Positions 37,036 through 46,776 are shown, counted from the first letter of the stretch. The stretch is DNA of 64,000 nt from Candidatus Nitrotoga sp. AM1P (GCF_013168275.1 NZ_AP019547.1:62001-126000), one strand, 5' to 3'. The notes: a model not told the origin generated them from the sequence alone. Numbers and translations are program-made.

Positions 37036-39987
37036 ATGCCTGAAGTCGATGAGCAACTGGCACTCTCCGCAGGATTGACCGCCAAAACCAATCAACTTTG
37101 CCTTGGTTTGGAATATGGGGTGGCGGATATTTATGAACTGGTCACGCCTGCCACGGCAGAGCTGCTGAAGTGGTGGTTTGGCGAGGACATGGTCGCTGCG
37201 CGCAGCACGTTGAATTTTCATGCGGGGCAACGGCAGGCGATACTCAACACAATCGTCGCGCATGAGGTTCTGAAATCCAATAGTCTACTCGATCTCTATC
37301 AACAGGCTGCACCAGATGCACTGCTAACCGGTGGTCGGCTGAATGAAGTGGCGCAAGCCAAACACGCGCATCCCAAATATTGCCTGAAGATGGCGACCGG
37401 AACGGGCAAAACCTGGGTGCTGCAAGCCTTGCTGATCTGGCAGTTGCTCAATAAAACGGCGGCACAAGCGGAAGGAATCAGCGACCCGCGATTCACGCGC
37501 CAGTTTTTAATCGTTGCGCCAGGATTGATTGTGTATGACCGTTTGCTGGATGCGTTTTGCGGCAAACAGATTGACGGTGTGCGCAACTTTGCCACGTCGG
37601 ATGTGGTGCAGTTTGCTGAGTTGTTCATTCCCGAAGCATACCGTGAGCTGGTGTTTGGTTTTGTACGCGGCAATGTGTGCAGCAAGACGGAGATTGGCCT
37701 GAAGGCCACGGGCAACGGCATGATCGCCATCGCCAACTGGCATTTGCTGGCTGATGTGGACGAAACGGAAAACGAAGAGGAAATCGCGGCACCGGGCGCA
37801 ATGCTGGAGCCGCAACAAATAGTTAATGCCGTGCTGCCGCTCACACCTGGACGCGCCACCGGCAACAGCCTGGAGATGTTGGACCGTCGCTACGCGCGCG
37901 GCAATGTGCTGGAGTTTCTGGTCGGGTTGCCGGATTTGATGGTATTCAACGACGAGGCGCATCACATCCACGAATTGAAGAAAGAAGGTGAGACGAGCGA
38001 GGTGGAATGGCAGAAGAGCTTGAATCGCATTGCCGTGAGCAAAGGCCGCCGCTTTGTGCAGATGGATTTTTCCGCCACGCCATACAACGATGTCGGATCA
38101 GGCAAGAACAAACGCAAACTGTACTTTCCGCACATCATCACGGACTTTGATCTGAAAAGTGCAATGCGCGCTGGACTGGTGAAATCGCTGGTGCTGGACA
38201 GGCGCAAGGAAATTGGCGCACTGCCGCTGGAATTTAAGGCTGAACGGGATGAAGACGGCAACCCCAGCTTGAGCGAAGGCCAGCGGGTGATGTTGCGCGC
38301 CGGATTGCAAAAACTGAAAAAGCTGGAGGTGGATTTTGCGCGCATTGATCCGGTTTGCCATCCGAAAATGTTGGTGGTGTGCGAGGACACCACAGTCTCA
38401 CCCAAAGTGGCCGAGTTTTTGAGAGATGAAGGTTTGCGTTATGGAGGTGGACTCGACGACGAAATCTTGCTGATTGATTCCGGCAAAAAAGTGGAGCTGG
38501 GCGAGAAAGATTGGGCTCCGGTGCGGGAAAGATTGTTCAGCGTGGATCAGCACGCCACGCCGCGCGTAATCGTCAGTGTATTGATGTTGCGCGAAGGATT
38601 CGACGTAAACAATATTTGCGTGGTCGTGCCGCTACGCTCCTCGCAAGCCCCAATTCTGCTGGAACAAATTATCGGACGTGGCTTGCGGCTGATGTGGCGC
38701 GATGAAGAATATGCCGACCTCAAACGCGAAAATCGCGAGCGTATCAATACCGGGCTTGAGCCGAGTAGTCTGATCGACATTCTTTCCATCGTTGAGCACC
38801 CAGCCTTCCAATCCTGGTACAACGAACTGATGGCCGAAGGATTAGCTGGTACGACAACCGAAGACAGCGACAATGCCAGCAGTACGGGCGATGTGATTGC
38901 GGTGGAGTTGCGCGATGGATTTGAGCAATACGACTTCGCGATCCCGCTTATTTTGCGTGAAGCGGAATCTTTTCTGGAACACCTTACGCCGGACTTGGCG
39001 GCATTGCCTGCTTTTACTGCCATGACGCTAGCGCAACTCACAGGGTTACTCGGAAAAGGCGACACGTTTATTTCGCAGGATTTGCAGAGCAGTACGCTGT
39101 TTGGTGATTACCGCGTTGAGGGCGCGGTGATGAATGTCAGTGGCTATAACGATTTTCTGGCACGACTGACACGCCGTATCAGTCAAGCGTTGAGCCAGCC
39201 ACTGCCCAAAGGCAACAAGATCGCCACGCATCTGGCAAACCCATATTTGCAGGCCAATACTGCCGAGTTGACTGGCTGGCTGGATGGCTACATCCGGGGC
39301 TATCTGTTCGGTGAAACATTCAACCCGATGGAGACAGAGAATTGGCGTGTGCTGTTGTTGCAGCCAGTGATTGACCATATCAGCAAGGTATTGGCCGTGG
39401 CGTTGATCGAATCGCAACATCAGGACGTGGTGGGCGCAACCGAAGTGCACTATCGCAACTTATCAGAAGTCCCAAAATTGATGATGCGCGAGAGCAACTC
39501 GCTACCAGTTACCAAATGCATCTACGGGCGGTTGCCATTCCCTGCACGCAACGGTGGACTGGAACGCGCCTTCATCGAATGGGCACAAACTGATACGCAG
39601 ATACTCGCCTTCTGCAAGGTAAGCGAAACACGCCATAATTTCGTGCGCCTGCGCTATGTGAAGGAAGACGGCTTGCCCGCGTTTTACTCGCCCGATTTTC
39701 TGATACGCACCGGGGATGCGGTTTATTTGGTGGAAACCAAGGCCCAGCAACAAACCATTCATCCAAACGTGCAAAGAAAGCTGAAGGCCGCTACAGCTTG
39801 GTGTGGACGCATCAACAGCTTGGATGCTGAATTGCGTGGTGATATGCCTTGGCACTATGTGTTGTTGGGTGAAACCGCTTTCCATGAATGGCGCAGCAAG
39901 GGAGCACGGCTGGGCGAGTTGCTGAACTACGCCCGTGTGCGCCCGCTGGCAGACGCATCAACGCAGGGGCGGCTATCGCTGTCATAG
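37036..39987 (+). CDS. res: Type III restriction enzyme, helicase/endonuclease subunit (Res)
   Basis: 983 residues, normal length. SF2 helicase motifs: Walker A MATGTGKTW (119-127), motif II FNDEAHH (about 304-310), motif III FSATP and motif VI IIGRGLRL. The C-terminal nuclease (PD-D/E-x-K type) is seen as YSPDFLIRTGD ... YLVETKA near 885-905. With Mod it cuts DNA after ATP-dependent communication between two head-to-head sites. The frame is intact, so the system may be active despite the higBA remnant between the two genes. Confidence 0.93.
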   Translation: MPEVDEQLALSAGLTAKTNQLCLGLEYGVADIYELVTPATAELLKWWFGEDMVAARSTLNFHAGQRQAILNTIVAHEVLKSNSLLDLYQQAAPDALLTGGRLNEVAQAKHAHPKYCLKMATGTGKTWVLQALLIWQLLNKTAAQAEGISDPRFTRQFLIVAPGLIVYDRLLDAFCGKQIDGVRNFATSDVVQFAELFIPEAYRELVFGFVRGNVCSKTEIGLKATGNGMIAIANWHLLADVDETENEEEIAAPGAMLEPQQIVNAVLPLTPGRATGNSLEMLDRRYARGNVLEFLVGLPDLMVFNDEAHHIHELKKEGETSEVEWQKSLNRIAVSKGRRFVQMDFSATPYNDVGSGKNKRKLYFPHIITDFDLKSAMRAGLVKSLVLDRRKEIGALPLEFKAERDEDGNPSLSEGQRVMLRAGLQKLKKLEVDFARIDPVCHPKMLVVCEDTTVSPKVAEFLRDEGLRYGGGLDDEILLIDSGKKVELGEKDWAPVRERLFSVDQHATPRVIVSVLMLREGFDVNNICVVVPLRSSQAPILLEQIIGRGLRLMWRDEEYADLKRENRERINTGLEPSSLIDILSIVEHPAFQSWYNELMAEGLAGTTTEDSDNASSTGDVIAVELRDGFEQYDFAIPLILREAESFLEHLTPDLAALPAFTAMTLAQLTGLLGKGDTFISQDLQSSTLFGDYRVEGAVMNVSGYNDFLARLTRRISQALSQPLPKGNKIATHLANPYLQANTAELTGWLDGYIRGYLFGETFNPMETENWRVLLLQPVIDHISKVLAVALIESQHQDVVGATEVHYRNLSEVPKLMMRESNSLPVTKCIYGRLPFPARNGGLERAFIEWAQTDTQILAFCKVSETRHNFVRLRYVKEDGLPAFYSPDFLIRTGDAVYLVETKAQQQTIHPNVQRKLKAATAWCGRINSLDAELRGDMPWHYVLLGETAFHEWRSKGARLGELLNYARVRPLADASTQGRLSLS

Positions 39988-40229
39988 ATGGGTTTTTATT
40001 AAGAGGTGAAATCAGGTTTTGATAGCCTGATATTTACGTTTGGCGATGGTTATTATCATGCAGCGATACCTCTATGGAATACGAGAAAACACGCATCAAA
40101 TTCCAAATCAACCTGAAAATAGAGTGCTGGTGTTGTGGAGTGCTCTTGATGCTGGGCGGGCGGGGGTAAGAACAATAGCAGGTGGCAATTTCGCATAATG
40201 CAAATTGTGCGAGCGGTTGCCGATCCTCG

Positions 40230-40575
40230 TATGATTTCTCCATGACGCTGATACCCCACTTTGCCATAGCTAAGAAGGGCAAGCAGGAGTTTGGTCTCTC
40301 GCATTACGAAGCCGGGGCTGACAGGGCATTTATCATCACGCACACCCTGTGTGCCGCGGCCTACGGCTTTCTCGTTGCCTAGCGCCTCAGCCATGATGGC
40401 TCCAAAAAACTGCGCTCGACCAGAAACGTCTTCTTTATCCGGAGATTACATCCCTGGCGGTAGCCAGACGAGCACAGTGACATGTGCGGGGCTTCATTCT
40501 TATGCTGCGTTTCTCATCGTCAAAGCTATCGCCAGCGCGCTTCAGCGATGTCCTTGCTGCGGTGTGTGGGGGAGT
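40230..40575 (+). pseudogene. Decayed IS701-type transposase, C-terminal part
   Basis: A first frame reads KKGKQEFGLSHYEAG and CAAAYGFLVA before a stop at 40381. In a second frame, after about 60 bp, SGDYIPGGS and ALQRCPCCG follow. Together they match the conserved C-terminal order of IS701-family DDE transposases (QEFGLDHYEGR, AAYGFLVAER, DYRPRGSP, RCPCC). Frameshifts and a stop make it non-functional. The rest of 39988-40601 has no gene. Confidence 0.6.
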
Positions 40576-40601
40576 TGGATATGTTTAAGAACGCAGCTAG
40601 G

Positions 40602-41390
40602 CTAGGGCTCGGTGGTGCCAAGTGCTGTGGTGTTAAAACCCCCATCCACATAGGTGATTTCTCCGGTGATGCCGCTGGCCAAATCGCTACATAAAAACGC
40701 TGCAACATTACCTACTTCTTCAGTCGTAACGTTACGCTTCAACGGCGCATTTTTTTCATTATAGTTTAAGAGTTTATTAAAATCGGCAATGCCTGCCGAG
40801 GCAAGTGTCTTGATCGGGCCTGCGGAAATGCCATTAACACGAATACCCTTGTGGCCCAGATTCATTGCCAAATAACGAACACTGGCTTCCAGACTGGCTT
40901 TGGCTAGACCCATTACGTTGTAGTGCGGCATGGTGCGTACCGCGCCAAGATAGCTTAATGTCAGCAGCGCGGCGGCACGGCCTTCCATCATGGGTAACGC
41001 GGCTTTAGCCATCGCCGGAAAACTGTAAGAACTAATGTCATGCGCAATTCGGAAAGCTTCGCGGGTAAATCCATCAAGAAATTCACCAGCGAGTGCCTCG
41101 CGTGGAGAAAAAGCGATTGCATGCACAAAGCCGTCGAATTTATCCCAATGTTTGCCAAGATTAACAAATAGCTGGTCAATTTCCGCATCACTCGTTACAT
41201 CGCATGGAAATATCAGTTCACTGTCAAACTCTCGGGCCAGATCGCATACTCGGTCACGTATGCGTTCACCCTGGTAGGTAAATGCCATTTCTGCGCCTTC
41301 CCGCCACATGGCTTGTGCGACACCATAAGCGATAGAACGATTACTAATCATACCCGTAATCAAAATGCGTTTATTTGCCAGAAATCCCAT
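40602..41390 (-). CDS. fabI: Enoyl-ACP reductase FabI
   Basis: 262 residues. The short-chain-dehydrogenase nucleotide site appears in the FabI form ([20 protein letters not shown]), and the catalytic Tyr and Lys in [19 protein letters not shown], with Y-x6-K spacing. It performs the last reduction in fatty acid elongation. The C-terminus is normal. Monocistronic by spacing. Confidence 0.95.
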   Translation of the reverse strand: MGFLANKRILITGMISNRSIAYGVAQAMWREGAEMAFTYQGERIRDRVCDLAREFDSELIFPCDVTSDAEIDQLFVNLGKHWDKFDGFVHAIAFSPREALAGEFLDGFTREAFRIAHDISSYSFPAMAKAALPMMEGRAAALLTLSYLGAVRTMPHYNVMGLAKASLEASVRYLAMNLGHKGIRVNGISAGPIKTLASAGIADFNKLLNYNEKNAPLKRNVTTEEVGNVAAFLCSDLASGITGEITYVDGGFNTTALGTTEP

Positions 41391-41659
41391 GTCATTCCTT
41401 TAATTAAAGTGTTGCTTAATAATTCCCGCGATTATAACCGCACTATCATTTCCACGTGCTAAGCGGATAAACCAAAAATCTGTGATTGAAATTTAATTCA
41501 CGCTATTCCAGAGGGTTTGCCTCGAATTTCTATCAAGTGATAAAACGTGTCTATCGACATGACCATAATTTTGCAGGTTTTAGAGACGTTTTGAAGTTCT
41601 GATGCAAGATTGAGCAATCCTGCCTTATGCTTAATTATTGAGTTGCTGGTAATGAAAGA

Positions 41660-41723
41660 TGAGCGTTACCTTTCTTTAAGTTTGATGACGGACTCAACAC
41701 CCATATCAAACTGGTAACGCTCA
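41660..41723. repeat. Long palindrome between fabI and the Sel1 gene
   Basis: TGAGCGTTACC (41660-41670) pairs perfectly with GGTAACGCTCA (41713-41723), and an inner AGTTTGAT/ATCAAACT pair extends the stem. On the plus strand a CTTTTA follows. It may terminate the Sel1 transcript or be a small palindromic element. Nothing else was recognised in 41391-41814 beyond the presumed fabI promoter. Confidence 0.45.
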
Positions 41724-41814
41724 CTTTTACAAAAATATTGCCAAACCAAATTGAGACACTTCAAATTCACATGATGGCGGCCTTAATTCAAAAGCGCGCC
41801 GCCCTCATACCCAA

Positions 41815-42633
41815 TCATGGCTTAGAATGCTCTGCCAGCCATTTTCGTGCCAATGCCTGTGCCTGTTCTATTTGCACTTTTGCCAACTTGTATTCAATAT
41901 TTTTTCTACTTCTCTCAGCCGCTTCGAACCCTTCTCCCGCTGCCAAGTTATACCACATGTGCGCTTGAACCCAGTCCTGTGGTACGCCCTGGCCACTTTG
42001 ATACATCAACCCCATGCTGTGCTGCGCCTTTGCATTTCCTTGGTCGGCTGCCTTTAGATACCACGATGCGGCTTCCTTGAAATCCTGTGGCAGCCCTTGG
42101 CCATTTTCATACAACACACCAAGGTTGTACTGTGCTACTGCGCTACCCTGAGTTGCCGCTTTGCGATACCACCATGCAGCTTCTCTGTAGTTCTGTGGCA
42201 CACCTTTACCACTATGGTACATCTGACCTAGATTAAACTGTGCACCTGCGTGACCTTGTCCGGCCGCTTGGTGGTACAAAGAGTCTGCCACATCATAGTC
42301 TTGTGTAACACCTTTACCATACTGGTACAAAGCGCCAAGAGAGGTTTGTGCATCCGCAAGCCCTTGTCTAGATGCATATCTATACCATACAGCCGCTTCT
42401 TTGAAATCTTGAGGAACACCTTGACCCTTGTGGTACATCAAACCAAGATTATATTGAGCAACTGCATCGCCGTTGACTGCAAGCCGACGAAATTCTTTTA
42501 ATGCAGCGGGATAATTACCCTTCTCATAAGCCTCAGTTGCATCTTGCAAATCAGCTTGCGCACCTGCACTCATCGCTAAAAAAATCATTGTCAAAAACAA
42601 TCTGAATAAATTTACCTTAATTGTGTTGTGCAT
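41815..42633 (-). CDS. Secreted Sel1-repeat protein
   Basis: 272 residues. A signal peptide (about 1-27, ending AQA) is followed by six Sel1-like repeats of 36 residues (WYRKAATQGSAVAQYNLGVL pattern) and a helical tail. Unlike the Sel1 protein at 16100 it has no lipobox, so it is probably free in the periplasm. Likely a protein-interaction scaffold; partner unknown. The two Sel1 genes are only distantly alike and not a recent duplication. Confidence 0.88.
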   Translation of the reverse strand: MHNTIKVNLFRLFLTMIFLAMSAGAQADLQDATEAYEKGNYPAALKEFRRLAVNGDAVAQYNLGLMYHKGQGVPQDFKEAAVWYRYASRQGLADAQTSLGALYQYGKGVTQDYDVADSLYHQAAGQGHAGAQFNLGQMYHSGKGVPQNYREAAWWYRKAATQGSAVAQYNLGVLYENGQGLPQDFKEAASWYLKAADQGNAKAQHSMGLMYQSGQGVPQDWVQAHMWYNLAAGEGFEAAERSRKNIEYKLAKVQIEQAQALARKWLAEHSKP

Positions 42634-42880
42634 TTTGATTCCTCGTAATTTAAGTCTATTAACCCGACGTGATTCTGTTTTACTTTACACCGTCGCTGTT
42701 GCCTTCGATCTGCTGATACATCTTACTCGTGTTTTTAAAAAAAACCACTGAGCTTGAGTGGCTGAATTATAGTCTTAACAGTGATTTTGCATCCTACCAT
42801 CATCATCATCCGCACTCAAACCTCATTCATGCCTTTGTTGTGTATAAACCTCATCATTTTCATCGTTTGTGCTGAATTAA

Positions 42881-42906
42881 ACAACCTCTGGCAAACCAGA
42901 GGTTGT
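42881..42906 (-). terminator. Hairpin terminator after the YebC-family gene
   Basis: ACAACCTCTGG and CCAGAGGTTGT form a perfect 11-bp stem with a 4-nt loop. On the minus strand it is followed by TTAATT, a weak U tract. It lies about 105 bp beyond the yebC stop. The rest of 42634-43010 has no gene. Confidence 0.6.
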
Positions 42907-43010
42907 ACGTCAAGGAGAGTGTGTTATTTGCGGGGTGAAGCCACAGCTTTATAGTTCACAGGGCAGCGTCCCGAGAGTCCTATTTTTTGGCCGAAAGCCA
43001 TCCTTCAGTG

Positions 43011-43715
43011 CTACCCCGCCAACCCCACATAAACATTCTGCACGTCATCATCCGCATCGATGGCTTCGAGGAAGGCTTCGACTTCTTCACGTTCGGCATC
43101 ATTACTGATGGTGACGGGATTTTTGGGGCGGTAGCCAACCATTGCGGAGGTGACGGTGAAGCCCTGTGCGGGTAGCGCTTTGCACACGGCATCCAGATCG
43201 GTGAACTCGGTGATGAACAGAGTCGCACCTTCATCCGCAGGCTCAAAGTCTTGCGCGCCCGCTTCGATTGCGGCGACCTCAGCATCACCATCTTTTGTAT
43301 TCGGTGTCGCTTCGATCATGCCGACATGGTTGAAGTCCCATGATACAGAACCGGGCGCGCCCAACTGTCCTTTGCGAAACAGCACATTCATGCTGGATTT
43401 AGTGCGGTTGATGTTATCGGACAGGCATTCAACGATGACGGGTACACGGTGCGGCGCGAAACCTTCGTACACCAGATGTTCCATGTGAAGCGGACCATCC
43501 AACAAGCCTGCGCCTTTTTTGATGGCGCGATCCAAGGTGTCTTTCGGCATAGAGGCTTTTTTGGCTTGCTCAACCACCAGACGCAAACGTGAGTTTGAGC
43601 CAATGTCAGCACCGCCCTTTGCGGCCACCATAATTTCTTTGGCCAGCTTGCCGAAAATCTTACCCCTTGCATTCGCTGCGACTTCTTTGTGCCTTGCTTT
43701 CCACTGTGCGCCCAT
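43011..43715 (-). CDS. YebC/PmpR-family transcriptional or translational regulator
   Basis: 234 residues from the ATG that begins [20 protein letters not shown]; the frame is open 16 codons further up, but this start matches the family. Domain order (N-terminal helical domain, then the [16 protein letters not shown] and [19 protein letters not shown] motifs) is intact. GAQWK rather than GHSKW at the N-terminus places it in the YeeN-like subgroup. Family members act as DNA-binding regulators or help ribosomes pass polyproline stretches. The first 50 bp and the upstream region are partly duplicated near 46120. Confidence 0.9.
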   Translation of the reverse strand: MGAQWKARHKEVAANARGKIFGKLAKEIMVAAKGGADIGSNSRLRLVVEQAKKASMPKDTLDRAIKKGAGLLDGPLHMEHLVYEGFAPHRVPVIVECLSDNINRTKSSMNVLFRKGQLGAPGSVSWDFNHVGMIEATPNTKDGDAEVAAIEAGAQDFEPADEGATLFITEFTDLDAVCKALPAQGFTVTSAMVGYRPKNPVTISNDAEREEVEAFLEAIDADDDVQNVYVGLAG

Positions 43716-43865
43716 GTCTGTTCTCTTCTGTGATGGTTGATACAAAGATCGTTGAGGGCGCATCTTGCCTCAAGTGGCGTGGTGGTTCAACCCAGAATGG
43801 CCGATATTGCAAGACCTCGTCATTCCCGCAGGCGGGAATCCAGCGATTCTATTCAAATGCCTTTA
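43690..43865. repeat. Direct repeat, copy A (yebC 5' end and upstream)
   Basis: About 170 bp covering the yebC start and upstream region recur near-identically at about 46120-46295 (shared core from GATACAA to CAGAATGGCCGATATTGCAA, then the GGCGGGAATCC-type palindromic arm). The copies lie in the same orientation and bracket a 2.3-kb accessory segment. The remaining bases to 44061 hold no gene. Confidence 0.8.
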
Positions 43866-44061
43866 TTGACTCCCTATTGATTCACAGTTTGCTATGTACG
43901 TCTGTAAAACAAAGGGGGTAATTCGGCGAATTCCTATCCCTGCGCATCACCCAGCGATGTTGGATGTGAGATACTGAGATGATAATGCGTGCCCCGACTT
44001 TCCCTCACTTTGCCACTGGGATGCGTTGAATAATTCAGACTTAACGTGCTAGGATGCCGTC

Positions 44062-44301
44062 ATGAAAAGAGCAGTTGCCAATGCGGTTGAGAATAAAGCG
44101 AAGCCTGTGAAGGCAGGCGCACGTGGCTCTGCGCATCTTGCAAAAGTAATAGCGGCAAAACCCTCTTACAGCAAAGCGGCTCGCCAAGCTGCTTTTAGCA
44201 AAGTGGCTAGCCACTTGCCTGCTGCGAAAGCCGTGTCTCAGGCCAAGCTTATTTCAAAGGTTAATCCTGCCGAATTCCGCATCGTTCGCATGCCTGGCTA
44301 A
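44062..44301 (+). CDS. Small basic Ala/Lys-rich protein, unknown
   Basis: 79 residues, strongly basic, rich in A, K and S with few acidic residues (PVKAGARGSAHLAKVIAAK), ending IVRMPG. No family recognised. It stops just before, and in frame with, the original start of the nucleotidyltransferase-like gene, which suggests co-expression. It could be a DNA- or RNA-binding partner or antitoxin, but that is conjecture. No strong Shine-Dalgarno is visible. Confidence 0.5.
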   Translation: MKRAVANAVENKAKPVKAGARGSAHLAKVIAAKPSYSKAARQAAFSKVASHLPAAKAVSQAKLISKVNPAEFRIVRMPG

Positions 44302-44321
44302 GACGTGGTTGCCGGTTACGA

Positions 44322-45077
44322 TTGGTTCCAGCCGAGCGACCTCCAAAAACTATCCACGCGCTCCAGAAAACAACTCAGACAGCCATCCTGGTTGGGGGAC
44401 AGTCCCTAACATTCTGGGTCGATTATTTTAAAATCCCGGTACCCCCAAGTGACACGCCGTATCTCACGCAGGATGCGGATGTTCTAGCCACGAGGCATGA
44501 TGCACATATCGTCGCCGCAGAATTGCAGGGGACACTTCGCATCGCGAAGCTCGAAGATCATACGTCTAATACCGCCATTGTTACTTACAAAACCCCGGAT
44601 GGACGCACTCTGTTTATCGACTTCATGGGAACGTTGATTGGGCTAACCAACGAAGAAATCAGAAAGCTCGCTGTCGAGCTTGAACACCCCGAGTATGGAT
44701 TTATACGCATTCTCCACCCGACCCTTGTTCTCAAAAGCCGCATCGTTAACCTGCATCGTCTATCCTCCAAGCGCGACACGAATGGTATTGAGCAAGCACG
44801 TTTAGCCGTGTTGGTCGCCAAGGCATTTTTCAAAAACTATGTTGCATCAGGGTTCGCCGGTAAAAAACCCGACCGTTATCTGATAGATCGAGTTGTATGG
44901 CTGGAAAAACTAGCACTCTCAGATGCCGGAATGTTCGTATTTACGCAATGGGGAATTGATGTCATGGGAGCTGCCCCGATAGAAATCATAACCAATAAAA
45001 AATTCCATACCGAACATTGGCCTCGCGTTGATGCCCGAGTTCAATCCAAACGGGATCGCAAAAAAACAGCAACTTGA
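44322..45077 (+). CDS. Nucleotidyltransferase-like protein, apparently frameshifted at its start
   Basis: The open frame gives 251 residues from a poor TTG start. A polymerase-beta-type nucleotidyltransferase core is suggested by ILVGGQSLTFW followed by TQDADVL (GG...DxD spacing). In the other frame, GTG at 44305 reads VAGYDWFQPSDLQK and would join smoothly to TIHALQKTTQTAILVGG if the A5 run at 44345-44349 were A6. So the gene probably starts at 44305 and has lost one A, or the base call is wrong. Family resembles AbiEii-like or MNT-type enzymes; the substrate is unknown. It may form a pair with the preceding small basic protein. Confidence 0.6.
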   Translation: MVPAERPPKTIHALQKTTQTAILVGGQSLTFWVDYFKIPVPPSDTPYLTQDADVLATRHDAHIVAAELQGTLRIAKLEDHTSNTAIVTYKTPDGRTLFIDFMGTLIGLTNEEIRKLAVELEHPEYGFIRILHPTLVLKSRIVNLHRLSSKRDTNGIEQARLAVLVAKAFFKNYVASGFAGKKPDRYLIDRVVWLEKLALSDAGMFVFTQWGIDVMGAAPIEIITNKKFHTEHWPRVDARVQSKRDRKKTAT

Positions 45078-45099
45078 AAAAAGATGCAGGTGCAAGGCC

Positions 45100-45400
45100 A
45101 TGACTGAAGCGCTCCCACATGACGATAATGGTATGGATGATGGTGTAGACGATGAAATTTACGCATCGTCTTAATCTCACTGAGCCAAAGGTTTTTTCTT
45201 TATGCTGGCTCTGGCAAAACGCGATCACTGGTGAATGCGATAAATCGCGTTCGTCGTGAATATCGGAGGACGCTACTGCTTTAATGGCAACGCATAGCCG
45301 TGATTACCTATACAAACGCCGCATGCGATGAAATCAAGAAACGACTTGAATTTGACCCCTTGGCCGAAGTTTCCGCAATTCACTCTTTCGCGTAGTCACT
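45100..45400 (+). pseudogene. Relic of a UvrD-type DNA helicase, N-terminal part
   Basis: The first frame reads MTEALPHDDNG and DDEIYAS, then after shifts LNLTEPK, then FFLYAGSGKTRSLVNAI (Walker A), a stop, AVITYTNAACDEIKKRL (motif Ia region), AEVSAIHSFA and another stop. This is the start of an SF1 UvrD/Rep-like helicase with at least two frameshifts and two in-frame stops. Only about 100 codons remain. It marks the accessory, decaying nature of this patch. No other gene lies in 45078-45548. Confidence 0.7.
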
Positions 45401-45548
45401 GAATTGTTGCAGTCGACTGTTGTTGCCATTATCAAATGCCGATTTGGCTATCTTGAGCAGTGGATAGTCACACCAATACCCAAAGAAATGACGGCTTCTC
45501 GGTCAAAGCAGCCGTTCACTGCCCCCAGAAAAGGACGATTAATGAACG

Positions 45549-46028
45549 TCAACCGCGTCGGGCCGCTTCGATCGTAGCGATGTCGATTTTTCCCATTTGC
45601 ATCATCGCTTCGAAAGCGCGCTTGGCCGCCGCGCGATCAGGATCGGCAATCGCTTCAATGAGGGCGCGTGGCGTGATCTGCCACGACAGGCCCCACTTGT
45701 CCTTGCACCAGCCACATTCGCTTTCCTGGCCGCCGTTTCTGACAATCGCGTTCCACAAGCGGTCGGTTTCGGCCTGGTCACCGGTCGCAACCTGGAAGGA
45801 GAAAGCTTCATTGTGCTTGAACTCCGGGCCACCGTTCAGGCCGATACAAGGGATGCCAATCACGGTGAATTCGACCAGCAAGACGTCGCCCTGCTTGCCA
45901 GCGGGATAGTCACTGGGCGCGCGATGGATCGTTCCCACCGCACTGTCCGGGAATGTTTCGGCATAGAACTGCGCGGCTTCTATTGCGGTGCCGTTGAACC
46001 AAAGACAAATCGTATTCTTGCTAATCAT
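45549..46028 (-). CDS. VOC/PhnB-like family protein
   Basis: 159 residues from the ATG at 46028, which has GGAGAAC upstream; a longer frame reaching 46118 lacks support. It opens with MISKNTICLWFNGTAIEAAQFYAETFPDS, here quoted only in its first half, with KWGLSWQITP near the centre, typical of PhnB/3-demethylubiquinone-like proteins of the glyoxalase fold. Enzymatic role unknown. Related in fold, but not closely, to the two VOC proteins at 53-54 kb. Confidence 0.82.
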   Translation of the reverse strand: MISKNTICLWFNGTAIEAAQFYAETFPDSAVGTIHRAPSDYPAGKQGDVLLVEFTVIGIPCIGLNGGPEFKHNEAFSFQVATGDQAETDRLWNAIVRNGGQESECGWCKDKWGLSWQITPRALIEAIADPDRAAAKRAFEAMMQMGKIDIATIEAARRG

Positions 46029-46119
46029 TTTAGTTCTCCGATGGATGACAAATATATAGCTTAAACCATGAAGACTGCCCGATTTCTTGGGCAAGTGGCG
46101 TTCCTTAAGGTGACGCACC

Positions 46120-46295
46120 CGCGCGCTCTGCTTTCCGCTGTGCGCCTATGCTTGTTCCCTTCTGTGAGGTTGATACAAAAATCGTTGAGGACTCATCTTG
46201 CCTCAAGTGGCGTGGTGATTCAACCCAGAATGGCCGATATTGCAAAACCTCGTCATTCCCGCGCAGGCGTGAATCCAGCGATTTTATACAAATGC
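46120..46295. repeat. Direct repeat, copy B
   Basis: Second copy of the yebC-upstream segment (see copy A). It includes a degenerate version of the yebC start (CTTTCCGCTGTGCGCCTATG against CTTTCCACTGTGCGCCCATG) and the same palindromic arm near 46255. No gene is present between 46029 and 46504 apart from the promoter of the toxin cassette. Confidence 0.8.
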
Positions 46296-46504
46296 CTTTG
46301 GAAAAATCAATGTGGACAGAGTCAATTGGTGGTTTTGTTTTTGATACTCAGATCGTCTATGTGTTTGGGGTTTATCAATCGCGTCCGACGCTATTGATTT
46401 TCAATTTATTCTTGCGGAGATTATTTTTCGAGTTCCCGTAACGAGAACTTGCATTTCGCAATTTTCATCTGTACAATGTTCCCAAATTGAGAACATTGAC
46501 TGCT

Positions 46505-46771
46505 ATGAAGCTACTTGGGAAAAATCGACTTGGGGTACTTTATGGCCTTGATGACCAAACAGATGACTGGCTGCGCAATTGGGTGTCAGAGCTAACTCAT
46601 GCCAATTGGAAAGCGGCAAGAGAGGTATGTCGACAATTCCCAAAAGCAAAAAATGTTGCAAACGGTGTATTCCAATTTCCTGTTGCAGAACAACCCCAAT
46701 GCATTGAGGTGGCAATGATGTTCCATCAGTCTGTCGCCTTAGTGATGAATTTGAAACGCACAACACTGTGA
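46505..46771 (+). CDS. HigB-like toxin (RelE superfamily)
   Basis: 88 residues starting at ATG 46505. The pattern W-x-A-A-R-E-V-C-R-Q-F-P-K-A-K and the following beta strands (GVFQFPVAEQ, CIEVAMMF) resemble HigB mRNA interferases that precede HigA. The usual C-terminal HigB motif VGTHxEYD is absent, so the active site may differ. Its stop lies 5 bp before the ATG of an HTH-ImmA/IrrE protein and overlaps an alternative GTG start, showing coupling. Likely the toxin of a type II TA module; confidence is limited by divergence. Confidence 0.6.
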   Translation: MKLLGKNRLGVLYGLDDQTDDWLRNWVSELTHANWKAAREVCRQFPKAKNVANGVFQFPVAEQPQCIEVAMMFHQSVALVMNLKRTTL

Positions 46772-46776
46772 AACTA

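Noticed and set aside
40056..40394. 112-codon minus-strand frame downstream of res
   Set aside because: Lies opposite the IS701-type relic, which reads better on the plus strand.
46148..46441. 97-codon frame after the VOC gene
   Set aside because: Covers repeat copy B and the palindromic arm; no start signal and no known family.
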